Source: Rhodoferax sp. BLA1
GTDB taxonomy: Bacteria; Pseudomonadota; Gammaproteobacteria; Burkholderiales; Burkholderiaceae_C
Assembly (NCBI RefSeq): GCF_013416775.1
Contig: NZ_SZVI01000001.1
Location: 186,001 to 250,000, forward strand
DNA: 64,000 nucleotides
Direction of reading: 5' to 3'
This document shows, one piece after another, positions 56,839 to 64,000 of this stretch. The notes under the pieces were generated by a model. The model was not told the DNA's origin. It saw only the letters and a list, made by a program, of their open reading frames with translations, and searched no databases. Within the stretch, counting starts at the first letter, position 1, and each line of letters opens with the position of its first letter. The translations under genes and the position numbers were made by a program.

Positions 56839-58125
56839 ATGACGCCAAGCCCAGTCACCCAGCAGCGCGCCCTGCTGCGCCAGATGTTCGATGCAGCCGT
56901 TGCCGCCGCGCAGCCCGCGTTGTGCCTGCCACCGCATCTGCCGCCGCCACCCAAGGGCCGCACCATCGTGATCGGTGCGGGCAAGGCCTCGGCTGCCATG
57001 GCGCGTGCGCTGGAGGACCATTGGCCTGGCCCCCTCGAGGGCCTGGTCATCACTCGCTACGGCTATGAGGTGCCCTGCCAGCGCATCGAGATTGTGCAGG
57101 CCGCCCACCCGGTGCCCGACGCTGCCGGACTGCAAGCCACACAACGTCTGCGCGGCCTCGTCACCGGCCTGAGCGCCGACGATCTGGTCATTGCCTTGAT
57201 CTCGGGCGGTGGCTCGTCCCTGCTGGTGGCACCAGGCGCTGACCTCACGCTGCAGGACAAACAGGCGGTCAATGCCGCCCTGTTGGCCAGCGGCGCCAGC
57301 ATTTCAGAGATGAACTGTGTGCGCCGCCACCTCTCAGACATCAAGGGTGGCCGCCTGGGCGCAGCCTGCCACCCGGCGCAGCTGCTCACGCTGCTGATCT
57401 CTGATGTGCCGGGCGACAACCCGATGGACATCGCCTCTGGCCCCACCGTGGGCGACACCACCAGCTGTGCCGACGCGCTGGCCATCATCACGCGTTACCA
57501 GATCAAGCTCCCCCCGGCCGCACGTGCATTGCTCGAGAGTGGCGCGGGTGAAACCGTCAAGCCGGGTGACCCGCGTCTGGCCCACAGTGTGGTCAAGCTG
57601 ATCACTGCACCGCAGATCGCCCTGCAGTCGGCAGCCCAGGTGGCCCAGGCCGCCGGGTTCAGACCCCACATCCTGAGCGACAGCCTGGAGGGCGAGTCGC
57701 GCGATGTGGCCAAGGTGCTGGCGGGCATGACCCACCAAGTGGTCCGCCAGGGCCAGCCGTTCCCCGCGCCCTGTGTGTTGCTCAGCGGCGGCGAGACCAC
57801 GGTGACCCTGCGCGGCACCGGACGGGGCGGGCGCAATGTGGAGTTTTTGCTGGCGCTGGGCATCGCACTGGCAGGCACCCCGGGGGTCTACGCGCTTGCG
57901 GCAGACACCGATGGCGTCGACGGTGCCGAGGAGATTGCCGGTGCCCTGCTCACCCCCGACACCCTGGCGCGTGCTTGGGCGCTGGGCATGAACCCGCGCA
58001 GCTATCTGGACAACAACGACGCCCACAGCTTTTTCCAGGCGCTGGGCGACTCGGTGGTCTGCGGGCCGACACTGACCAATGTGAACGATTTCCGCGCGAT
58101 TCTGATCAACCCGCCCACGGCCTGA
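56839..58125 (+). CDS. ttuD: Glycerate 2-kinase (MOFRL/TtuD type)
   Basis: This 428-residue enzyme phosphorylates D-glycerate to 2-phosphoglycerate, linking the pathway to glycolysis. The N-terminal glycerate-kinase domain has GKASAAMA near residue 50 and ALISGGGSSLLVAPG near 118. The C-terminal MOFRL part has LLSGGETTVTLRGTGRGGRNVEF near 313 and the acidic ATDTDGVDG near 355. The size is standard for the TtuD type. It lies after a terminator and so may have its own promoter. Confidence 0.92.
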   Translation: MTPSPVTQQRALLRQMFDAAVAAAQPALCLPPHLPPPPKGRTIVIGAGKASAAMARALEDHWPGPLEGLVITRYGYEVPCQRIEIVQAAHPVPDAAGLQATQRLRGLVTGLSADDLVIALISGGGSSLLVAPGADLTLQDKQAVNAALLASGASISEMNCVRRHLSDIKGGRLGAACHPAQLLTLLISDVPGDNPMDIASGPTVGDTTSCADALAIITRYQIKLPPAARALLESGAGETVKPGDPRLAHSVVKLITAPQIALQSAAQVAQAAGFRPHILSDSLEGESRDVAKVLAGMTHQVVRQGQPFPAPCVLLSGGETTVTLRGTGRGGRNVEFLLALGIALAGTPGVYALAADTDGVDGAEEIAGALLTPDTLARAWALGMNPRSYLDNNDAHSFFQALGDSVVCGPTLTNVNDFRAILINPPTA

Positions 58126-58188
58126 GCCGCTACAGGCCACGGTTTGCCGGGCACAATGGCACCTCCCTTTGATGCCACTTTGCCCCAC

Positions 58189-59157
58189 ATGAATCCTTCC
58201 GTCCCCGAGCACCAAGCCACTTGGCAAACCGTCGCCCCCCACCGCTGCCAATTGGGTGAATCCCCCTTCTGGCACCCGCAAGAGCAGATGTTGTATTGGC
58301 TCGACATCCCGGGCCGCCAGGTGTTACGCGCAAACACCTACATGGGTACGGTCGAGACCTGGGACTTGCCGAGTGATCCCGGCTGTATCGCCCCGGCAAG
58401 CAGCGGCGGGCTGGTGATCGCCCTGCGCCACGGCGTGTTCCGCGCCCGCGAGTGGGGCGGTGAGTTACAACTGCTGGCCACGCTGGACTACGACCCCACC
58501 CAGATGCGCGCCAACGACGGCAAATGTGACGCCCAGGGGCGCCTCTGGATCGGCACGCTTGACGAGACGCGCCAGCTCAAAAACGTGGGCCTTTACTGCC
58601 TGGACACCCAGCACCCCGAGCACCCGGGCCAGGTCCATATCAGTTGCAAGATCGCCCCCAACGGCAGCTTTACCACCGCCAACGCCCTGGCGTGGAGCCC
58701 CGACAACCGCACCCTGTACTGGGCCAACTCCCCCAGCCACACGGTCTGGGCCTGGGACTTTGAGACCAGCAGCGGCGCCATGTCAGCACAGCGGGTGTTT
58801 GCCAGCTTTGAGCCCAAACCCGAGGGCTGGCCAGGCACAGCCGCCGCACCCCTGGTCTACGGTGGCCGCCCGGATGGCGCCGCCGTCGACGTGGCGGGCA
58901 ACTACTGGGTCGCCATGTATGAAGGCCAGCGCGTCTGCCAGTTTGCCCCGGACGGCCGCCTGCTGGCCGACATCCCGACCCCGCTGGTCTGCCCCACCAT
59001 GCCCTGTTTTGGTGGCGAAGACCTCAAAACCCTGTACCTCACCAGCGCCAGCAAAAACCGCCCGGCCGACGAACTGGCCACCTACCCGCTCTCGGGCCAG
59101 GTGCTGTCGATGCGGGTGGACGTGGCCGGGCTGCCGGTGCAGTTTTTCCGCGACTGA
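58189..59157 (+). CDS. Cytosolic SMP-30/gluconolactonase-like protein
   Basis: This 322-residue beta-propeller lactonase has no signal peptide. Metal ligands are in QLGESPFWHP (Glu), TTANALAWSPDNRTLYW (Asn) and GGRPDGAAVD (Asp), as in SMP-30. It is the second such protein in the locus; the other has a Tat signal, so lactones could be opened both outside and inside the cytoplasm. I chose the ATG at 58189 because CACAAT at about 58152 looks like a -10 box; starts at 58144 or 58156 are alternatives. Confidence 0.83.
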   Translation: MNPSVPEHQATWQTVAPHRCQLGESPFWHPQEQMLYWLDIPGRQVLRANTYMGTVETWDLPSDPGCIAPASSGGLVIALRHGVFRAREWGGELQLLATLDYDPTQMRANDGKCDAQGRLWIGTLDETRQLKNVGLYCLDTQHPEHPGQVHISCKIAPNGSFTTANALAWSPDNRTLYWANSPSHTVWAWDFETSSGAMSAQRVFASFEPKPEGWPGTAAAPLVYGGRPDGAAVDVAGNYWVAMYEGQRVCQFAPDGRLLADIPTPLVCPTMPCFGGEDLKTLYLTSASKNRPADELATYPLSGQVLSMRVDVAGLPVQFFRD

Positions 59158-59286
59158 GTCGGCTCGCCCGCACCAGCGGGCGGGGTGCCGGGCCGACAAT
59201 TTTTCGAACACAGACGTTTCAAAAAATTCAAGCCTGCCGTCAGGACTTGGCCCTAACATGGGCCACCTTTTCCTGCCCGCACTGCC

Positions 59287-60414
59287 ATGACCGACACCCT
59301 GCCCGCCCTGATCGACACCATCCGCGCCGCCGCCGCAGCCCACACACGACTGCGCATCCGGGGCCACGGCAGCAAGGACTTTTATGGCGAACTGCTGCAG
59401 GGTGAGTTGCTTGACACCAGCCTGCACACCGGCATCGTCAGTTACGAACCCACCGAACTGGTGGTCACCGCCCGCGCAGGCACCCCGCTGACAGAGCTGG
59501 AGGCCACGCTGGCACAGCAGGGCCAGAGCCTGGCGTTTGAGCCACCACGTTTTGGCGGGCGTGGCACTGTCGGTGGCATGGTGGCAACCGGGCTGAGTGG
59601 CCCGTCGCGCGCCAGCGTAGGCGGTGTGCGCGACTATGTGCTGGGTCTGCAAATGGTCAACGGCCGGGCTGAACACCTGATTTTTGGTGGCCAGGTCATG
59701 AAAAACGTGGCCGGTTACGACCTGAGCCGCCTGATGGTGGGCAGCCTGGGCATCCTGGGCCTGCTGACCGAGGTGTCGCTCAAGGTGATGCCGCTGCCTG
59801 CGGCCGAAGCCACCCTGGTGTTCGAGGTTGACCAGGCCCGTGCGCTGGAACAGCTGCACCGCTGGGGCGCGCAGCCGCTGCCACTCAACGCCAGCCGCTG
59901 GGAACAAGGTGATCACGAACCCGGCGAGGTCGGCCAACTCTTTGTGCGCCTGCGCGGCGCGGGCGCGGCGGTGGACTCGGCCATCACCAAAATGACGCAG
60001 GATCTGCCCGGCCAAACCGTGGACCCCGCCCAAGCCAGCGCCGACTGGACTGCCTGCCGCGACCAGACCCTGCCGTTTTTTGACGCCGCCGCCCACCCGG
60101 GCCTGGCCCTGTGGCGCCTGAGCCTGCCGCAGACCGCCCCGGGGCTGAACCTGCTCTGGCCGCAGCTGGTGGAATGGCACGGCGGCCTGCGCTGGGTCTG
60201 GGCACCCGAGTCGGCCGCCGCCAAGTTGCGCGACCTGAGCCAAGCCGTGGGCGGAACAACTATGCTTTTCAGAGCAAATGGCCCAGATACAACAAGGGCC
60301 AGCGACCGATTTGAACCATTGGAGCGGCCACTCGACCAGATCCACACGCGCCTCAAGGCCGAGTTTGACCCGGCCAACATCTTCAACCCCGGGCGCATGT
60401 TCCGTTCGCTCTGA
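59287..60414 (+). CDS. glcE: Glycolate oxidase FAD-binding subunit GlcE
   Basis: This 375-residue FAD-linked subunit of the GlcDEF glycolate oxidase has FAD-binding (PCMH-type) features: LRIRGHGSKDFYG near 20, PPRFGGRGTVGGMVATGLSG near 85 and VMKNVAGYDLSRLMVGSLG near 140. The C-terminus ends FDPANIFNPGRMF as in GlcE. GlcF follows 15 nt later. The catalytic GlcD is not in the window, and the usual glcD-E-F order is broken upstream by the lactonase gene. A repeat-like stretch codes for residues near 325-340. Confidence 0.92.
   Translation: MTDTLPALIDTIRAAAAAHTRLRIRGHGSKDFYGELLQGELLDTSLHTGIVSYEPTELVVTARAGTPLTELEATLAQQGQSLAFEPPRFGGRGTVGGMVATGLSGPSRASVGGVRDYVLGLQMVNGRAEHLIFGGQVMKNVAGYDLSRLMVGSLGILGLLTEVSLKVMPLPAAEATLVFEVDQARALEQLHRWGAQPLPLNASRWEQGDHEPGEVGQLFVRLRGAGAAVDSAITKMTQDLPGQTVDPAQASADWTACRDQTLPFFDAAAHPGLALWRLSLPQTAPGLNLLWPQLVEWHGGLRWVWAPESAAAKLRDLSQAVGGTTMLFRANGPDTTRASDRFEPLERPLDQIHTRLKAEFDPANIFNPGRMFRSL
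60256..60310 (+). repeat. Possible dispersed repeat inside the glcE reading frame
   Basis: CAGAGCAAATGGCCCAG and CAACAAGGGCCAGCGACC resemble the repeat family. The match is weaker than in metH or garD. Confidence 0.4.
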
Positions 60415-60429
60415 GCCGCCGTATCCGCC

Positions 60430-61686
60430 ATGCAAACCCAACTCAGCCCCCAATACCAAGGCACGCCCGACGGCTTGACCGCCGAGGCCATTTTGCGCAA
60501 CTGTGTGCACTGCGGTTTTTGCACCGCCACCTGCCCGACCTACCAGCTGCTTGGTGACGAACTCGACAGCCCGCGTGGCCGCATTTACCTGATCAAACAG
60601 GTGCTCGAAGGCGCCAAACCCACACGAAAAACCCAGCTGCACCTGGACCGCTGCCTGACCTGCCGCAACTGCGAAACCACCTGCCCCAGCGGTGTGCAAT
60701 ACGGCCACCTGCTCGACATTGGCCGCAAACTGGTGGACGCACAGGTGCCGCGCCCGGCCAACGAAAAGGCGATGCGCTGGACACTCAAGGAAGGCCTCTC
60801 GTCCCCGCTGTTTGCACCGGCCATGGCTATGGGCCAACTGGCACGTGGCCTGCTGCCCCAGGCACTGCAGAAAAAAGTGCCTGCCAAACAAGCTGGCGGC
60901 ACCTGGCCCACACGCCAGCACCCACGCCAGGTGCTGATGCTGGCTGGCTGTGTCCAACCCAGCATGAGCCCCAACATCAACAGCGCCACCGCCCGTGTGC
61001 TGGACGCCGCAGGCATCCAGACGGTGATCGCGCCCAAAGCGGGTTGCTGCGGTGCCCTCAAATTCCACCTGAACGACCAGGACGGTGGCAAGGCCGAAAT
61101 GCGCGCCAACATCGACGCCTGGTGGCCCTACATCAACGGTGTGGCGGGCCGCCCCGGGGTCGAGGCCCTTGTGATGAACGCCTCAGGCTGCGGCGCCACC
61201 GTCAAAGACTACGGCCACATCCTGCGCGACGACCCGGCCTACGCGGCCAAGGCGCAACGCATCAGCGAGCTCACCCACGACATCAGCGAATGGCTGCCCG
61301 AACTGACCGAGAAGCTGCGCGAGCGCGTCAAACCACGCGCCAGCACCATCGTCTGGCACCCGCCGTGTTCACTGCAACACGGCATGAAATTGCGTGGCGG
61401 GGTGGACAAATACATGGCTGAGCTGGGTTTCAAACTCAAGATCACCGGCTGTGAGTCGCACCTGTGCTGCGGCTCGGCAGGCACCTACAGCGTGCTGCAG
61501 CCCGAGATCGCCACCCAGCTGCGCGACCGCAAACTGGGCCACATCAACCACACCTTCGAGAGCGGCCCACCTGACAGCATTGCCTCAGCCAACATCGGCT
61601 GCATCAACCATTTGCAAAGCGGTACCAAAACGCCGGTGCGGCATTGGATTGAGCTGCTGGATGAGGCGCTGCAGGCTGGGGGGTGA
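60430..61686 (+). CDS. glcF: Glycolate oxidase iron-sulfur subunit GlcF
   Basis: This is a 418-residue electron-transfer subunit. Two 4Fe-4S motifs lie near the N-terminus: CVHCGFCTATCPTY near residue 22 and CLTCRNCETTCPSG near 75. Two cysteine-rich CCG-type domains follow (AGCCGALKFH near 205, and GCESHLCCGSAGTY near 342), which may bind a further cluster or quinone. It passes electrons from glycolate oxidation to the respiratory chain. The start is 15 nt after glcE. Confidence 0.93.
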   Translation: MQTQLSPQYQGTPDGLTAEAILRNCVHCGFCTATCPTYQLLGDELDSPRGRIYLIKQVLEGAKPTRKTQLHLDRCLTCRNCETTCPSGVQYGHLLDIGRKLVDAQVPRPANEKAMRWTLKEGLSSPLFAPAMAMGQLARGLLPQALQKKVPAKQAGGTWPTRQHPRQVLMLAGCVQPSMSPNINSATARVLDAAGIQTVIAPKAGCCGALKFHLNDQDGGKAEMRANIDAWWPYINGVAGRPGVEALVMNASGCGATVKDYGHILRDDPAYAAKAQRISELTHDISEWLPELTEKLRERVKPRASTIVWHPPCSLQHGMKLRGGVDKYMAELGFKLKITGCESHLCCGSAGTYSVLQPEIATQLRDRKLGHINHTFESGPPDSIASANIGCINHLQSGTKTPVRHWIELLDEALQAGG

Positions 61687-61713
61687 GGGCTGATTTGCGA
61701 CGGGAGCCGAGAC

Positions 61714-62155
61714 TCAACTCAATCCATCGGCCAATCGCATGCCATACAGCAGAAGAGCCAAAGTGCCTTCAATACCATCCATCAGCCCGAGCACCGACCG
61801 CACCCCTGCCATCGTCAGAACAACAGGAAAACGCGTGCGCTCGGGTGGTCGCCCAATGACTGCATCAATGTCAGATCCTGTCCGAGGACCTGCATTTGGA
61901 GATATAGCAAGGCGTTCAGCGCCTGACGATGGGTGGCAGGAGAGACAGGCCTTGCATTTGCCAGAGTCGTGAAAGAAGACTCAACCTCCGGCTTCCCCAC
62001 ATCCTTAAGGTATCGCATGATGCCGTTGCATCCATGCCAACGGATGAAAACCAAGCTCAATAGAGGTAGTCCTTCTCAGTTTGAAGGCTATAGTGCAGAT
62101 AGCGAATGCGCTCGTGGAGCTGGGCAAGGAGGCGAACAATGCGCAAAGCGGGAGT
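61714..62155 (-). pseudogene. Decayed integron-type integrase (IntI-like)
   Basis: Three minus-strand frames, read in turn, rebuild the first half of an integron integrase. The pieces are LLAQLHERIRYLHYSLQTEK (to 62057), then VFIRWHG and VSPATHRQALNALLYLQMQV (61815-62060), then GRPPERTRFPVVLTMAGVRS and ALLLYGMRLADGL to a stop at 61714. The order and spacing match the SAM-like N-terminal domain and the start of the tyrosine-recombinase catalytic domain, including the Arg of the LLYGxGMR box. At least two frameshifts and loss of the C-terminal half mean it is inactive. Confidence 0.72.
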
Positions 62156-62272
62156 GGCAACTTTGTCAGAAGCAAATTGCCTGTAAATAAAACAGCACAT
62201 TGCTGTAAGCCTATGAAAAAAGGAGATTCTTTTGTGGCACATGAAATGGGCTATCTGACTGGCTGCCTTCTT

Positions 62273-62312
62273 ATCCCGCAAGACTGCGGGATACATCAAA
62301 GTTAGCCCTAAC
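62273..62312 (+). other. Possible integron core site and hairpin before a cassette-like gene
   Basis: ATCCCGCA (62273-62280) and TGCGGGAT (62285-62292) form a perfect hairpin. GTTAGCCCTAAC (62301-62312), itself an inverted repeat, ends one base before the GTG of the next gene and resembles joined attI/attC cores (GTTRRRY and RYYYAAC), though not exactly. Confidence 0.35.
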
Positions 62313-63128
62313 GTGTCCTCCAAACCACAACACGAACCCTCCACTGAGACGCCCAGCCTTCTCAGGTCGGAAAGCTTGATGCTCGCGTTGATCCCTTTTC
62401 TCGGCTCTCTGCTTGCGCTGACCTACGAGGCGGGCTATCTATCCTTCTACGATGTTCCCATCACACTGGTGCAGCTGGACTTCGTTCGCATCGTCAGAGC
62501 GTCGGCGGTAGTTGGTTTCTTTGCACTGCTGTACCTCCTTTCTTTTGTACTCGTTGGGCTCTTCGTTCAGGGCAAACACCCTGTGCGCCGTGCGTTCGGA
62601 CTGCCGTTCGCACAGGCTCTACTACTCGTTCCAATCTTCCTCGTCATCCCGGGACCAGTGACCCGTTGGTGGGTCTTGGCTGGTTTGATGATCTTGAGCG
62701 CGGCGGTTAATCTTGTCCCACCTCTGTTCCGCGGCATCCCAGGCACCACATATACCCAACGCTTGTCGTCCATGCTTGCAAAGGAGCGCGTCGCTAGCGA
62801 TACCTACAAACAAGAACGCCCGATCGCCTATGCCGTTAACAATCGGCTTTTGGTGCCTCTTGGGGTTCTCTTCTTCGCGACGCTAATCGTCTTCGCCATG
62901 GGCCGTAACTCGGCAAGCGAAAAGACTGTGCACTGGCTAACAAAAGAGCAACCCCGATGGCTTCTTGTTGCCAACTACGGGGACACATTGGTTCTGCGCT
63001 CTTATGACGTCACCACACGTCAGGTGGGGCCAGAATTGCGTCTGGCAAAGGCAACTGAGGTACCTTCAATCGTTCTGGTTCGCGAGCGCACTGGTATCGT
63101 CCGGCCGCACACGGTGGAGCAGAGGTGA
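62313..63128 (+). CDS. Membrane protein of unknown function, cassette-like
   Basis: This 271-residue protein has about five helices (near 24-42, 62-90, 98-116, 122-137 and 178-196) and a C-terminal soluble domain of about 70 residues. The topology suggests an inner-membrane protein with a cytosolic or periplasmic end domain. No family is recognised. It begins at a GTG directly behind a core-site-like sequence and points away from the integrase remnant, the classical place of a first integron cassette gene. I find no clear attC after the stop. Confidence 0.62.
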   Translation: MSSKPQHEPSTETPSLLRSESLMLALIPFLGSLLALTYEAGYLSFYDVPITLVQLDFVRIVRASAVVGFFALLYLLSFVLVGLFVQGKHPVRRAFGLPFAQALLLVPIFLVIPGPVTRWWVLAGLMILSAAVNLVPPLFRGIPGTTYTQRLSSMLAKERVASDTYKQERPIAYAVNNRLLVPLGVLFFATLIVFAMGRNSASEKTVHWLTKEQPRWLLVANYGDTLVLRSYDVTTRQVGPELRLAKATEVPSIVLVRERTGIVRPHTVEQR

Positions 63129-63320
63129 GGGCAAACTCCAACGCTGACTGACTGCTGTCTGAAAGTTTGACTTTCAACCTTAGACTGCCTTCGGCCGTAT
63201 GGCAAAAGTGACGCTCATAGTCAGCCCAGCATCAGCCTGCTCAATCGCTCAATTGGGCAGTAAATGACAGAACGGGTGTTTGAGCGCACCGGTACACGTC
63301 AAGCCTCTGCCACCCCGCCA

Positions 63321-63380
63321 CAACTACAGCATCTGTAGCTGCCACCCCTTGCGAAATAAGGGCCATTGTCAGTTTTGACA
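63321..63380 (+). repeat. Dispersed palindromic repeat, intergenic copy
   Basis: TAGCTGCCACCCC, then ATAAGGGCCATTGTC and GTTTTGACAC match the repeat family. The rest of 63129-63427 shows no gene. Confidence 0.62.
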
Positions 63381-63427
63381 CAAACCCCAGCAAACACCAC
63401 ACGCGGCATGGCCCGCAGACAACCCGC

Positions 63428-64000
63428 CTACGCCCGGTCCGGCGCGGTTGAGTGCTCGCGCTCCCAGTAGCTCGGGCGTTCGTAGTGGTGATAAAGCGCC
63501 TGCTCTTGCTCACGGGTCAGTGGGGTTGATCCATCAAAACGCGGGCTGGTCTGGATGGCCTGGCGGCTCAGGTTGACGCTGACGCGGGAATCGGCCCAGC
63601 GGATGTCGCTGACCCAGTCTGGCGGGATCAGCACCTGGTGCCCCAGCCACCAATTGCTGGTGTCGGCCACCAGGTAACGGATGGTCCAGCTGTCTTCATC
63701 CACCAGCATGCCTTGCACATGGCCGATGTCGCCGTCGCTGGCTTCCAAGTGATCCCCCAGCACCGCCTGGCAACTGCGCAGGTGCGGGTCGTCGTTCTGG
63801 CGCAGGGTCTGCTCGGCGCGGGCGTAGACACCAGCCACCTCGGACCGCACTTGGGCCAGCGCCTCAGGGTTCAGCCCAGCCGGTGGTGCCAGCACCGGGT
63901 TGTACAGGCCGTTGCCCCACAGGTCGTCGCTGCCCCAGTAGTAGGGGTAACCGTAGTAGTCGGCGTATTGCACCTCGTGCTGGCGTGACACCGGCTGGTT
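63428..64000 (-). CDS. PRC-barrel domain protein, C-terminal part (partial)
   Basis: The gene runs off the right edge of the window; the first codons seen encode NQPVSRQHEVQYADYYGYP, which is the middle of tandem PRC-barrel proteins. A complete second PRC-barrel follows (LEASDGDIGHVQGMLVDED to IPPDWVSDIRWADSRVSVNL), then a tail with YHHYERPSYWE. Such proteins of about 300 residues are common and poorly understood in betaproteobacteria; a stress role is possible. The apparent start (GTG at 63991) lies inside the frame, and the true start must be upstream, outside the window. Confidence 0.85.
   Translation of the reverse strand, partial: NQPVSRQHEVQYADYYGYPYYWGSDDLWGNGLYNPVLAPPAGLNPEALAQVRSEVAGVYARAEQTLRQNDDPHLRSCQAVLGDHLEASDGDIGHVQGMLVDEDSWTIRYLVADTSNWWLGHQVLIPPDWVSDIRWADSRVSVNLSRQAIQTSPRFDGSTPLTREQEQALYHHYERPSYWEREHSTAPDRA

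Noticed and set aside
58783-61068. 761-codon minus-strand frame opposite the lactonase, glcE and glcF
   Set aside because: It spans three well-recognised genes on the plus strand and shows only low-complexity Gly/Gln/His sequence.

Overview
The host backbone looks like a betaproteobacterium of the order Burkholderiales, most likely Comamonadaceae (Rhodoferax/Polaromonas-like). This is inferred from the split metH behind an SAH riboswitch, the comM-glnK-amtB order, a TctABC/gar sugar-acid cluster, and a family of short imperfect palindromes (core CCC..AAGGG) of a kind I associate with that family. No rRNA, tRNA or CRISPR array was seen.

Layout. 1-14.6 kb is chromosome: the end of a polar amino-acid ABC transporter (two permeases and an ATPase), a membrane EIIC-EAL c-di-GMP phosphodiesterase, a Gfo/Idh/MocA oxidoreductase, a Cache-HAMP-GGDEF diguanylate cyclase, an SAH riboswitch driving a MetH that lacks its homocysteine domain, and a ynjBCDF-type operon (binding protein, fused permease, ATPase, CDP-alcohol phosphatidyltransferase).

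15.0-39.7 kb is a 24,629-bp Tn7-like (Tn6022/AbaR-type) transposon inserted inside comM. Its ends are at 15027 and 39655, with an 11-bp terminal inverted repeat (one mismatch) and a 5-bp duplication, AACGC. Removing the element and one copy of AACGC joins the two comM pieces (14627-15026 and 39656-40796) in frame. The transposition operon (tnsA, tnsB in two pieces, tnsC and two tandem TniQ/TnsD genes) runs leftwards from 27.4 to 20.4 kb. tnsA carries a frameshift, and tnsB is broken at a possible slippery site. Left cargo (20.3-16.2 kb) is a tightly overlapped operon with two HAD phosphatases, a DEDD exonuclease and a metallophosphoesterase. Right cargo holds a candidate small RNA, an SRAP protein, a flavin reductase-like protein, LexA-controlled umuDC, a secreted nuclease, an RDD membrane protein and, next to the right end, a four-gene operon (Ser/Thr kinase, UvrD-like helicase, two unrecognised proteins). 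That last operon is my best candidate for an undescribed defence-type system.

39.7-64 kb returns to chromosome: the 5' part of comM, NtrC/sigma-54-controlled glnK-amtB, a chemoreceptor, and a large D-glucarate/galactarate locus (gudD, GntR regulator with two matching operators, lactonase, TctCBA uptake, second enolase-family dehydratase, garD, garL, garR, glycerate kinase, second lactonase). These would convert hexarates through 5-keto-4-deoxyglucarate to pyruvate and tartronate semialdehyde, then glycerate and 2-phosphoglycerate. glcEF follow. The end holds a decayed integron-type integrase facing a cassette-like membrane gene, then a PRC-barrel protein cut by the window edge.
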